Shown here in pieces: positions 42,301-56,500 of a stretch of 64,000 nucleotides of DNA. Made by a program: the position numbers and the translations under genes. Source of the stretch: Plasmopara viticola (lineage: Eukaryota; Oomycota; Peronosporomycetes; Peronosporales; Peronosporaceae). The notes below the pieces were generated by a model. That model saw only the letters and a program-made list of their open reading frames with translations. It was not told the origin of the DNA and searched no databases. Positions within the stretch are counted from its first letter, which is position 1. Every line of letters starts with the position of its first letter. The stretch is from positions 124,001 to 188,000 of the forward strand of contig MBPM02000017.1 in NCBI GenBank assembly GCA_001695595.3. The letters are read 5' to 3'.

Positions 42301-45300
42301 TTTAACCAATTAATAGAACTACATAAAAATGATGAGAGTCATAGGCCTCACTTAAATTATATTATAAATTCGGAGAGAAATCATTAACTTCTCATATCAC
42401 TTCACTCACTCACACTGCCTTGGAATAGCGACAGTGGACGTTCATCAATGGGGAAAACTAAGTCCCAAAAAGGACCTGGCTTACTAGCCACCGACATCCC
42501 GAGTCAATGAATGAAGTCTAATACGATCATCAAAGTTAATGAGATTGTCTACGAGGAAAGTCAAGTAGAAAAGAAGGTACTATAGAAATGATCCTGTATA
42601 AGTACGGTCTTGACTATAAGTACTACCTGTTGTCCCATTATATACTAGACACGTACCCTCACGGACAGCAGTACACTACTTTTGTTTGCTCCGACCACCA
42701 CTGCGAGACTTTGCGCTGACAGCTACTACGACTTAAAGTACTGTCATAGCTACAGATTCCACTGCTCACGGCAATCTCAGTACTCAAAATCAAGGCGGCC
42801 TGTATAAGCGGCAACTGTGATGTGTCAGAGGCAAAAGAAATACGACAGGATTGTTTTTGACAAATTTGGTCGCTTGGTATTTCAAATGCGGAGTTACCAA
42901 ATGCGTTTAAGCCCTATCGTATGTAAGGTTGCTCTAAGATTGAAGGTATAGGACAAGTTTCGATCGACGGTCAGAATTTTTCGCATTCTGGGAGCGGTTT
43001 TAATTAATCCTGGCTATCTGTCCAATAAATTGCGTATCACTCACGCTGGTTCTCAGTAAATTGAATGAATAAAAACTCTTTTTGGCAATTGTTTCTTGTT
43101 TTAACCAATTAATAGAACTACATAAAAATGATGAGAGTCATAGGCCTCACTTAAATTATATTATAAATTCGGAGAGAAATCATTAACTTCTCATATCACT
43201 TCACTCACTCACACTGCCTTGGAATAGCGACAGTGGACGTTCATCAATGGGGAAAACTAAGTCCCAAAAAGGACCTGGCTTACTAGCCACCGACATCCCG
43301 AGTCAATGAATGAAGTCTAATACGATCATCAAAGTTAATGAGATTGTCTACGAGGAAAGTCAAGTAGAAAAGAAGGTACTATAGAAATGATCCTGTATAA
43401 GTACGGTCTTGACTATAAGTACTACCTGTTGTCCCATTATATACTAGACACGTACCCTCACGGACAGCAGTACACTACTTTTGTTTGCTCCGACCACCAC
43501 TGCGAGACTTTGCGCTGACAGCTACTACGACTTAAAGTACTGTCATAGCTACAGATTCCACTGCTCACGGCAATCTCAGTACTCAAAATCAAGGCGGCCT
43601 GTATAAGCGGCAACTGTGATGTGTCAGAGGCAAAAGAAATACGACAGGATTGTTTTTGACAAATTTGGTCGCTTGGTATTTCAAATGCGGAGTTACCAAA
43701 TGCGTTTAAGCCCTATCGTATGTAAGGTTGCTCTAAGATTGAAGGTATAGGACAAGTTTCGATCGACGGTCAGAATTTTTCGCATTCTGGGAGCGGTTTT
43801 AATTAATCCTGGCTATCTGTCCAATAAATTGCGTATCACTCACGCTGGATTCTCAGTAAATTGAATGAATAAAAACTCTTTTTGGCAATTGTTTCTTGTT
43901 TTAACCAATTAATAGAACTACATAAAAATGATGAGAGTCATAGGCCTCACTTAAATTATATTATAAATTCGGAGAGAAATCATTAACTTCTCATATCACT
44001 TCACTCACTCACACTGCCTTGGAATAGCGACAGTGGACGTTCATCAATGGGGAAAACTAAGTCCCAAAAAGGACCTGGCTTACTAGCCACCGACATCCCG
44101 AGTCAATGAATGAAGTCTAATACGATCATCAAAGTTAATGAGATTGTCTACGAGGAAAGTCAAGTAGAAAAGAAGGTACTATAGAAATGATCCTGTATAA
44201 GTACGGTCTTGACTATAAGTACTACCTGTTGTCCCATTATATACTAGACACGTACCCTCACGGACAGCAGTACACTACTTTTGTTTGCTCCGACCACCAC
44301 TGCGAGACTTTGCGCTGACAGCTACTACGACTTAAAGTACTGTCATAGCTACAGATTCCACTGCTCACGGCAATCTCAGTACTCAAAATCAAGGCGGCCT
44401 GTATAAGCGGCAACTGTGATGTGTCAGAGGCAAAAGAAATACGACAGGATTGTTTTTGACAAATTTGGTCGCTTGGTATTTCAAATGCGGAGTTACCAAA
44501 TGCGTTTAAGCCCTATCGTATGTAAGGTTGCTCTAAGATTGAAGGTATAGGACAAGTTTCGATCGACGGTCAGAATTTTTCGCATTCTGGGAGCGGTTTT
44601 AATTAATCCTGGCTATCTGTCCAATAAATTGCGTATCACTCACGCTGGTTCTCAGTAAATTGAATGAATAAAAACTCTTTTTGGCAATTGTTTCTTGTTT
44701 TAACCAATTAATAGAACTACATAAAAATGATGAGAGTCATAGGCCTCACTTAAATTATATTATAAATTCGGAGAGAAATCATTAACTTCTCATATCACTT
44801 CACTCACTCACACTGCCTTGGAATAGCGACAGTGGACGTTCATCAATGGGGAAAACTAAGTCCCAAAAAGGACCTGGCTTACTAGCCACCGACATCCCGA
44901 GTCAATGAATGAAGTCTAATACGATCATCAAAGTTAATGAGATTGTCTACGAGGAAAGTCAAGTAGAAAAGAAGGTACTATAGAAATGATCCTGTATAAG
45001 TACGGTCTTGACTATAAGTACTACCTGTTGTCCCATTATATACTAGACACGTACCCTCACGGACAGCAGTACACTACTTTTGTTTGCTCCGACCACCACT
45101 GCGAGACTTTGCGCTGACAGCTACTACGACTTAAAGTACTGTCATAGCTACAGATTCCACTGCTCACGGCAATCTCAGTACTCAAAATCAAGGCGGCCTG
45201 TATAAGCGGCAACTGTGATGTGTCAGAGGCAAAAGAAATACGACAGGATTGTTTTTGACAAATTTGGTCGCTTGGTATTTCAAATGCGGAGTTACCAAAT

Positions 45301-48300
45301 GCGTTTAAGCCCTATCGTATGTAAGGTTGCTCTAAGATTGAAGGTATAGGACAAGTTTCGATCGACGGTCAGAATTTTTCGCATTCTGGGAGCGGTTTTA
45401 ATTAATCCTGGCTATCTGTCCAATAAATTGCGTATCACTCACGCTGGTTCTCAGTAAATTGAATGAATAAAAACTCTTTTTGGCAATTGTTTCTTGTTTT
45501 AACCAATTAATAGAACTACATAAAAATGATGAGAGTCATAGGCCTCACTTAAATTATATTATAAATTCGGAGAGAAATCATTAACTTCTCATATCACTTC
45601 ACTCACTCACACTGCCTTGGAATAGCGACAGTGGACGTTCATCAATGGGGAAAACTAAGTCCCAAAAAGGACCTGGCTTACTAGCCACCGACATCCCGAG
45701 TCAATGAATGAAGTCTAATACGATCATCAAAGTTAATGAGATTGTCTACGAGGAAAGTCAAGTAGAAAAGAAGGTACTATAGAAATGATCCTGTATAAGT
45801 ACGGTCTTGACTATAAGTACTACCTGTTGTCCCATTATATACTAGACACGTACCCTCACGGACAGCAGTACACTACTTTTGTTTGCTCCGACCACCACTG
45901 CGAGACTTTGCGCTGACAGCTACTACGACTTAAAGTACTGTCATAGCTACAGATTCCACTGCTCACGGCAATCTCAGTACTCAAAATCAAGGCGGCCTGT
46001 ATAAGCGGCAACTGTGATGTGTCAGAGGCAAAAGAAATACGACAGGATTGTTTTTGACAAATTTGGTCGCTTGGTATTTCAAATGCGGAGTTACCAAATG
46101 CGTTTAAGCCCTATCGTATGTAAGGTTGCTCTAAGATTGAAGGTATAGGACAAGTTTCGATCGACGGTCAGAATTTTTCGCATTCTGGGAGCGGTTTTAA
46201 TTAATCCTGGCTATCTGTCCAATAAATTGCGTATCACTCACGCTGGTTCTCAGTAAATTGAATGAATAAAAACTCTTTTTGGCAATTGTTTCTTGTTTTA
46301 ACCAATTAATAGAACTACATAAAAATGATGAGAGTCATAGGCCTCACTTAAATTATATTATAAATTCGGAGAGAAATCATTAACTTCTCATATCACTTCA
46401 CTCACTCACACTGCCTTGGAATAGCGACAGTGGACGTTCATCAATGGGGAAAACTAAGTCCCAAAAAGGACCTGGCTTACTAGCCACCGACATCCCGAGT
46501 CAATGAATGAAGTCTAATACGATCATCAAAGTTAATGAGATTGTCTACGAGGAAAGTCAAGTAGAAAAGAAGGTACTATAGAAATGATCCTGTATAAGTA
46601 CGGTCTTGACTATAAGTACTACCTGTTGTCCCATTATATACTAGACACGTACCCTCACGGACAGCAGTACACTACTTTTGTTTGCTCCGACCACCACTGC
46701 GAGACTTTGCGCTGACAGCTACTACGACTTAAAGTACTGTCATAGCTACAGATTCCACTGCTCACGGCAATCTCAGTACTCAAAATCAAGGCGGCCTGTA
46801 TAAGCGGCAACTGTGATGTGTCAGAGGCAAAAGAAATACGACAGGATTGTTTTTGACAAATTTGGTCGCTTGGTATTTCAAATGCGGAGTTACCAAATGC
46901 GTTTAAGCCCTATCGTATGTAAGGTTGCTCTAAGATTGAAGGTATAGGACAAGTTTCGATCGACGGTCAGAATTTTTCGCATTCTGGGAGCGGTTTTAAT
47001 TAATCCTGGCTATCTGTCCAATAAATTGCGTATCACTCACGCTGGTTCTCAGTAAATTGAATGAATAAAAACTCTTTTTGGCAATTGTTTCTTGTTTTAA
47101 CCAATTAATAGAACTACATAAAAATGATGAGAGTCATAGGCCTCACTTAAATTATATTATAAATTCGGAGAGAAATCATTAACTTCTCATATCACTTCAC
47201 TCACTCACACTGCCTTGGAATAGCGACAGTGGACGTTCATCAATGGGGAAAACTAAGTCCCAAAAAGGACCTGGCTTACTAGCCACCGACATCCCGAGTC
47301 AATGAATGAAGTCTAATACGATCATCAAAGTTAATGAGATTGTCTACGAGGAAAGTCAAGTAGAAAAGAAGGTACTATAGAAATGATCCTGTATAAGTAC
47401 GGTCTTGACTATAAGTACTACCTGTTGTCCCATTATATACTAGACACGTACCCTCACGGACAGCAGTACACTACTTTTGTTTGCTCCGACCACCACTGCG
47501 AGACTTTGCGCTGACAGCTACTACGACTTAAAGTACTGTCATAGCTACAGATTCCACTGCTCACGGCAATCTCAGTACTCAAAATCAAGGCGGCCTGTAT
47601 AAGCGGCAACTGTGATGTGTCAGAGGCAAAAGAAATACGACAGGATTGTTTTTGACAAATTTGGTCGCTTGGTATTTCAAATGCGGAGTTACCAAATGCG
47701 TTTAAGCCCTATCGTATGTAAGGTTGCTCTAAGATTGAAGGTATAGGACAAGTTTCGATCGACGGTCAGAATTTTTCGCATTCTGGGAGCGGTTTTAATT
47801 AATCCTGGCTATCTGTCCAATAAATTGCGTATCACTCACGCTGGTTCTCAGTAAATTGAATGAATAAAAACTCTTTTTGGCAATTGTTTCTTGTTTTAAC
47901 CAATTAATAGAACTACATAAAAATGATGAGAGTCATAGGCCTCACTTAAATTATATTATAAATTCGGAGAGAAATCATTAACTTCTCATATCACTTCACT
48001 CACTCACACTGCCTTGGAATAGCGACAGTGGACGTTCATCAATGGGGAAAACTAAGTCCCAAAAAGGACCTGGCTTACTAGCCACCGACATCCCGAGTCA
48101 ATGAATGAAGTCTAATACGATCATCAAAGTTAATGAGATTGTCTACGAGGAAAGTCAAGTAGAAAAGAAGGTACTATAGAAATGATCCTGTATAAGTACG
48201 GTCTTGACTATAAGTACTACCTGTTGTCCCATTATATACTAGACACGTACCCTCACGGACAGCAGTACACTACTTTTGTTTGCTCCGACCACCACTGCGA

Positions 48301-51300
48301 GACTTTGCGCTGACAGCTACTACGACTTAAAGTACTGTCATAGCTACAGATTCCACTGCTCACGGCAATCTCAGTACTCAAAATCAAGGCGGCCTGTATA
48401 AGCGGCAACTGTGATGTGTCAGAGGCAAAAGAAATACGACAGGATTGTTTTTGACAAATTTGGTCGCTTGGTATTTCAAATGCGGAGTTACCAAATGCGT
48501 TTAAGCCCTATCGTATGTAAGGTTGCTCTAAGATTGAAGGTATAGGACAAGTTTCGATCGACGGTCAGAATTTTTCGCATTCTGGGAGCGGTTTTAATTA
48601 ATCCTGGCTATCTGTCCAATAAATTGCGTATCACTCACGCTGGGTTCTCAGTAAATTGAATGAATAAAAACTCTTTTTGGCAATTGTTTCTTGTTTTAAC
48701 CAATTAATAGAACTACATAAAAATGATGAGAGTCATAGGCCTCACTTAAATTATATTATAAATTCGGAGAGAAATCATTAACTTCTCATATCACTTCACT
48801 CACTCACACTGCCTTGGAATAGCGACAGTGGACGTTCATCAATGGGGAAAACTAAGTCCCAAAAAGGACCTGGCTTACTAGCCACCGACATCCCGAGTCA
48901 ATGAATGAAGTCTAATACGATCATCAAAGTTAATGAGATTGTCTACGAGGAAAGTCAAGTAGAAAAGAAGGTACTATAGAAATGATCCTGTATAAGTACG
49001 GTCTTGACTATAAGTACTACCTGTTGTCCCATTATATACTAGACACGTACCCTCACGGACAGCAGTACACTACTTTTGTTTGCTCCGACCACCACTGCGA
49101 GACTTTGCGCTGACAGCTACTACGACTTAAAGTACTGTCATAGCTACAGATTCCACTGCTCACGGCAATCTCAGTACTCAAAATCAAGGCGGCCTGTATA
49201 AGCGGCAACTGTGATGTGTCAGAGGCAAAAGAAATACGACAGGATTGTTTTTGACAAATTTGGTCGCTTGGTATTTCAAATGCGGAGTTACCAAATGCGT
49301 TTAAGCCCTATCGTATGTAAGGTTGCTCTAAGATTGAAGGTATAGGACAAGTTTCGATCGACGGTCAGAATTTTTCGCATTCTGGGAGCGGTTTTAATTA
49401 ATCCTGGCTATCTGTCCAATAAATTGCGTATCACTCACGCTGGTTCTCAGTAAATTGAATGAATAAAAACTCTTTTTGGCAATTGTTTCTTGTTTTAACC
49501 AATTAATAGAACTACATAAAAATGATGAGAGTCATAGGCCTCACTTAAATTATATTATAAATTCGGAGAGAAATCATTAACTTCTCATATCACTTCACTC
49601 ACTCACACTGCCTTGGAATAGCGACAGTGGACGTTCATCAATGGGGAAAACTAAGTCCCAAAAAGGACCTGGCTTACTAGCCACCGACATCCCGAGTCAA
49701 TGAATGAAGTCTAATACGATCATCAAAGTTAATGAGATTGTCTACGAGGAAAGTCAAGTAGAAAAGAAGGTACTATAGAAATGATCCTGTATAAGTACGG
49801 TCTTGACTATAAGTACTACCTGTTGTCCCATTATATACTAGACACGTACCCTCACGGACAGCAGTACACTACTTTTGTTTGCTCCGACCACCACTGCGAG
49901 ACTTTGCGCTGACAGCTACTACGACTTAAAGTACTGTCATAGCTACAGATTCCACTGCTCACGGCAATCTCAGTACTCAAAATCAAGGCGGCCTGTATAA
50001 GCGGCAACTGTGATGTGTCAGAGGCAAAAGAAATACGACAGGATTGTTTTTGACAAATTTGGTCGCTTGGTATTTCAAATGCGGAGTTACCAAATGCGTT
50101 TAAGCCCTATCGTATGTAAGGTTGCTCTAAGATTGAAGGTATAGGACAAGTTTCGATCGACGGTCAGAATTTTTCGCATTCTGGGAGCGGTTTTAATTAA
50201 TCCTGGCTATCTGTCCAATAAATTGCGTATCACTCACGCTGGGTTCTCAGTAAATTGAATGAATAAAAACTCTTTTTGGCAATTGTTTCTTGTTTTAACC
50301 AATTAATAGAACTACATAAAAATGATGAGAGTCATAGGCCTCACTTAAATTATATTATAAATTCGGAGAGAAATCATTAACTTCTCATATCACTTCACTC
50401 ACTCACACTGCCTTGGAATAGCGACAGTGGACGTTCATCAATGGGGAAAACTAAGTCCCAAAAAGGACCTGGCTTACTAGCCACCGACATCCCGAGTCAA
50501 TGAATGAAGTCTAATACGATCATCAAAGTTAATGAGATTGTCTACGAGGAAAGTCAAGTAGAAAAGAAGGTACTATAGAAATGATCCTGTATAAGTACGG
50601 TCTTGACTATAAGTACTACCTGTTGTCCCATTATATACTAGACACGTACCCTCACGGACAGCAGTACACTACTTTTGTTTGCTCCGACCACCACTGCGAG
50701 ACTTTGCGCTGACAGCTACTACGACTTAAAGTACTGTCATAGCTACAGATTCCACTGCTCACGGCAATCTCAGTACTCAAAATCAAGGCGGCCTGTATAA
50801 GCGGCAACTGTGATGTGTCAGAGGCAAAAGAAATACGACAGGATTGTTTTTGACAAATTTGGTCGCTTGGTATTTCAAATGCGGAGTTACCAAATGCGTT
50901 TAAGCCCTATCGTATGTAAGGTTGCTCTAAGATTGAAGGTATAGGACAAGTTTCGATCGACGGTCAGAATTTTTCGCATTCTGGGAGCGGTTTTAATTAA
51001 TCCTGGCTATCTGTCCAATAAATTGCGTATCACTCACGCTGGGTTCTCAGTAAATTGAATGAATAAAAACTCTTTTTGGCAATTGTTTCTTGTTTTAACC
51101 AATTAATAGAACTACATAAAAATGATGAGAGTCATAGGCCTCACTTAAAATTATATTATAAATTCGGAGAGAAATCATTAACTTCTCATATCACTTCACT
51201 CACTCACACTGCCTTGGAATAGCGACAGTGGACGTTCATCAATGGGGAAAACTAAGTCCCAAAAAGGACCTGGCTTACTAGCCACCGACATCCCGAGTCA

Positions 51301-53563
51301 ATGAATGAAGTCTAATACGATCATCAAAGTTAATGAGATTGTCTACGAGGAAAGTCAAGTAGAAAAGAAGGTACTATAGAAATGATCCTGTATAAGTACG
51401 GTCTTGACTATAAGTACTACCTGTTGTCCCATTATATACTAGACACGTACCCTCACGGACAGCAGTACACTACTTTTGTTTGCTCCGACCACCACTGCGA
51501 GACTTTGCGCTGACAGCTACTACGACTTAAAGTACTGTCATAGCTACAGATTCCACTGCTCACGGCAATCTCAGTACTCAAAATCAAGGCGGCCTGTATA
51601 AGCGGCAACTGTGATGTGTCAGAGGCAAAAGAAATACGACAGGATTGTTTTTGACAAATTTGGTCGCTTGGTATTTCAAATGCGGAGTTACCAAATGCGT
51701 TTAAGCCCTATCGTATGTAAGGTTGCTCTAAGATTGAAGGTATAGGACAAGTTTCGATCGACGGTCAGAATTTTTCGCATTCTGGGAGCGGTTTTAATTA
51801 ATCCTGGCTATCTGTCCAATAAATTGCGTATCACTCACGCTGGGTTCTCAGTAAATTGAATGAATAAAAACTCTTTTTGGCAATTGTTTCTTGTTTTAAC
51901 CAATTAATAGAACTACATAAAAATGATGAGAGTCATAGGCCTCACTTAAATTATATTATAAATTCGGAGAGAAATCATTAACTTCTCATATCACTTCACT
52001 CACTCACACTGCCTTGGAATAGCGACAGTGGACGTTCATCAATGGGGAAAACTAAGTCCCAAAAAGGACCTGGCTTACTAGCCACCGACATCCCGAGTCA
52101 ATGAATGAAGTCTAATACGATCATCAAAGTTAATGAGATTGTCTACGAGGAAAGTCAAGTAGAAAAGAAGGTACTATAGAAATGATCCTGTATAAGTACG
52201 GTCTTGACTATAAGTACTACCTGTTGTCCCATTATATACTAGACGCGTACCCTCACGGACAGCAGTACACTACTTTTGTTTGCTCCGACCACCACTGCGA
52301 GACTTTGCGCTGACAGCTACTACGACTTAAAGTACTGTCATAGCTACAGATTCCACTGCTCACGGCAATCTCAGTACTCAAAATCAAGGCGGCCTGTATA
52401 AGCGGCAACTGTGATGTGTCAGAGGCAAAAGAAATACGACAGGATTGTTTTTGACAAATTTGGTCGCTTGGTATTTCAAATGCGGAGTTACCAAATGCGT
52501 TTAAGCCCTATCGTATGTAAGGTTGCTCTAAGATTGAAGGTATAGGACAAGTTTCGATCGACGGTCAGAATTTTTCGCATTCTGGGAGCGGTTTTAATTA
52601 ATCCTGGCTATCTGTCCAATAAATTGCGTATCACTCACGCTGGGTTCTCAGTAAATTGAATGAATAAAAACTCTTTTTGGCAATTGTTTCTTGTTTTAAC
52701 CAATTAATAGAACTACATAAAAATGATGAGAGTCATAGGCCTCACTTAAATTATATTATAAATTCGGAGAGAAATCATTAACTTCTCATATCACTTCACT
52801 CACTCACACTGCCTTGGAATAGCGACAGTGGACGTTCATCAATGGGGAAAACTAAGTCCCAAAAAGGACCTGGCTTACTAGCCACCGACATCCCGAGTCA
52901 ATGAATGAAGTCTAATACGATCATCAAAGTTAATGAGATTGTCTACGAGGAAAGTCAAGTAGAAAAGAAGGTACTATAGAAATGATCCTGTATAAGTACG
53001 GTCTTGACTATAAGTACTACCTGTTGTCCCATTATATACTAGACGCGTACCCTCACGGACAGCAGTACACTACTTTTGTTTGCTCCGACCACCACTGCGA
53101 GACTTTGCGCTGACAGCTACTACGACTTAAAGTACTGTCATAGCTACAGATTCCACTGCTCACGGCAATCTCAGTACTCAAAATCAAGGCGGCCTGTATA
53201 AGCGGCAACTGTGATGTGTCAGAGGCAAAAGAAATACGACAGGATTGTTTTTGACAAATTTGGTCGCTTGGTATTTCAAATGCGGAGTTACCAAATGCGT
53301 TTAAGCCCTATCGTATGTAAGGTTGCTCTAAGATTGAAGGTATAGGACAAGTTTCGATCGACGGTCAGAATTTTTCGCATTCTGGGAGCGGTTTTAATTA
53401 ATCCTGGCTATCTGTCCAATAAATTGCGTATCACTCACGCTGGGTTCTCAGTAAATTGAATGAATAAAAACTCTTTTTGGCAATTGTTTCTTGTTTTAAC
53501 CAATTAATAGAACTACATAAAAATGATGAGAGTCATAGGCCTCACTTAAATTATATTATAAAT

Positions 53564-56500
53564 TCGGAGAGAAATCATTAACTTCTCATATCACTTCACT
53601 CACTCACACTGCCTTGGAATAGCGACAGTGGACGTTCATCAATGGGGAAAACTAAGTCCCAAAAAGGACCTGGCTTACTAGCCACCGACATCCCGAGTCA
53701 ATGAATGAAGTCTAATACGATCATCAAAGTTAATGAGATTGTCTACGAGGAAAGTCAAGTAGAAAAGAAGGTACTATAGAAATGATCCTGTATAAGTACG
53801 GTCTTGACTATAAGTACTACCTGTTGTCCCATTATATACTAGACGCGTACCCTCACGGACAGCAGTACACTACTTTTGTTTGCTCCGACCACCACTGCGA
53901 GACTTTGCGCTGACAGCTACTACGACTTAAAGTACTGTCATAGCTACAGATTCCACTGCTCACGGCAATCTCAGTACTCAAAATCAAGGCGGCCTGTATA
54001 AGCGGCAACTGTGATGTGTCAGAGGCAAAAGAAATACGACAGGATTGTTTTTGACAAATTTGGTCGCTTGGTATTTCAAATGCGGAGTTACCAAATGCGT
54101 TTAAGCCCTATCGTATGTAAGGTTGCTCTAAGATTGAAGGTATAGGACAAGTTTCGATCTACGGTCATATTTTTCGCATTCTGGGAGCGGCTTTAATTAA
54201 TCCTGGCTATCTGTCCAATAAATTGCGTATCACTCACGCTGGGTTCTCAGTAAATTGAATGAATAAAAACTCTTTTTGGCAATTGTTTCTTGTTTTAACA
54301 ATTAATAGAACTACATAAAAATGATGAGAGTCATAGGCCTCACTTAAATTATATTATAAATTCGGAGAGAAATCATTAACTTCTCATATCACTTCACTCA
54401 CTCACACTGCCTTGGAATAGCGACAGTGGACGTTCATCAATGGGGAAAACTAAGTCCCAAAAAGGACCTGGCTTACTAGCCACCGACATCCCGAGTCAAT
54501 GAATGAAGTCTAATACGATCATCAAAGTTAATGAGATTGTCTACGAGGAAAGTCAAGTAGAAAAGAAGGTACTATAGAAATGATCCTGTATAAGTACGGT
54601 CTTGACTATAAGTACTACCTGTTGTCCCATTATATACTAGACGCGTACCCTCACGGACAGCAGTACACTACTTTTGTTTGCTCCGACCACCACTGCGAGA
54701 CTTTGCGCTGACAGCTACTACGACTTAAAGTACTGTCATAGCTACAGATTCCACTGCTCACGGCAATCTCAGTACTCAAAATCAAGGCGGCCTGTATAAG
54801 CGTCAACTGTGATGTGTCAGAGGCAAAAGAAATACGACAGGATTGTTTTTGACAAATTTGGTCGCTTGGTATTTCAAATGCGGAGTTACCAAATGCGTTT
54901 AAGCCCTATCGTATGTAAGGTTGCTCTAAGATTGAAGGTATAGGACAAGTTTCGATCGACGGTCAGAATTTTTCGCATTCTGGGAGCGGTTTTAATTAAT
55001 CCCTGGCTATCTGTCCAATAAATTGCGTATCACTCACGCTGGGTTCTCAGTAAATTGAATGAATAAAAACTCTTTTTGGCAATTGTTTCTTGTTTTAACA
55101 ATTAATAGAACTACATAAAAATAATGAGAGAGTCATAGGCCTCACTTGAATTATATTATAAATTCGGAGAGAAATCATTAACTTCTCATATCACTTCACT
55201 CACTCACACTGCCTTGGAATAGCGACAGTGGACGTTCATCAATGGGGAAAACTAAGTTCAAAAAGGACCTGGCTTACTAGCCACCGACATCCCGAGTCAA
55301 TGAATGAAGTCTAATACGATCATCAAAGTTAATGAGATTGTCTACGAGGAAAGTCAAGTAGAAAAGAAGGTACTATAGAAATGATCCTGTATAAGTACGG
55401 TCTTGACTATAAGTACTACCTGTTGTCCCATTATATACTAGACGCGTACCCTCACGGACAGCAGTAGACTACTTTTGTTTGCTCCGACCACCACTGCGAG
55501 ACTTTGCGCTGACAGCTACTACGACTTAAAGTACTGTCATAGCTACAGATTCCACTGCTCACGGCAATCTCAGTACTCAAAATCAAGGCGGCCTGTATAA
55601 GCGTCAACTGTGATGTGTCAGAGGCAAAAGAAATACGACAGGATTGTTTTTGACAAATTTGGTCGCTTGGTATTTCAAATGCGGAGTTACCAAATGCGTT
55701 TAAGCCCTATCGTATGTAAGGTTGCTCTAAGATTGAAGGTATAGGACAAGTTTCGATCGACGGTCAGAATTTTCGCATTCTGGGAGCGGTTTTAATTAAT
55801 CCCTGGCTATCTGTCCAATAAATTGCGTATCACTCACGCTGGGTTCTCAGTAAATTGAATGAATAAAAACTCTTTTTGGCAATTGTTTCTTGTTTTAACA
55901 ATTAATAGAACTACATAAAAATAATGAGAGAGTCATAGGCCTCACTTGAATTATATTATAAATTCGGAGAGAAATCATTAACTTCTCATATCACTTCACT
56001 CACTCACACTGCCTTGGAATAGCGACAGTGGACGTTCATCAATGGGGAAAACTAAGTCCCAAAAAGGACCTGGCTTACTAGCCACCGACATCCCGAGTCA
56101 ATGAATGAAGTCTAATACGATCATCAAAGTTAATGAGATTGTCTACGAGGAAAGTCAAGTAGAAAAGAAGGTACTATAGAAATGATCCTGTATAAGTACG
56201 GTCTTGACTATAAGTACTACCTGTTGTCCCATTATATACTAGACGCGTACCCTCACGGACAGCAGTACACTACTTTTGTTTGCTCCGACCACCACTGCGA
56301 GACTTTGCGCTGACAGCTACTACGACTTAAAGTACTGTCATAGCTACAGATTCCACTGCTCACGGCAATCTCAGTACTCAAAATCAAGGCGGCCTGTATA
56401 AGCGTCAACTGTGATGTGTCAGAGGCAAAAGAAATACGACAGGATTGTTTTTGACAAATTTGGTCGCTTGGTATTTCAAATGCGGAGTTACCAAATGCGT

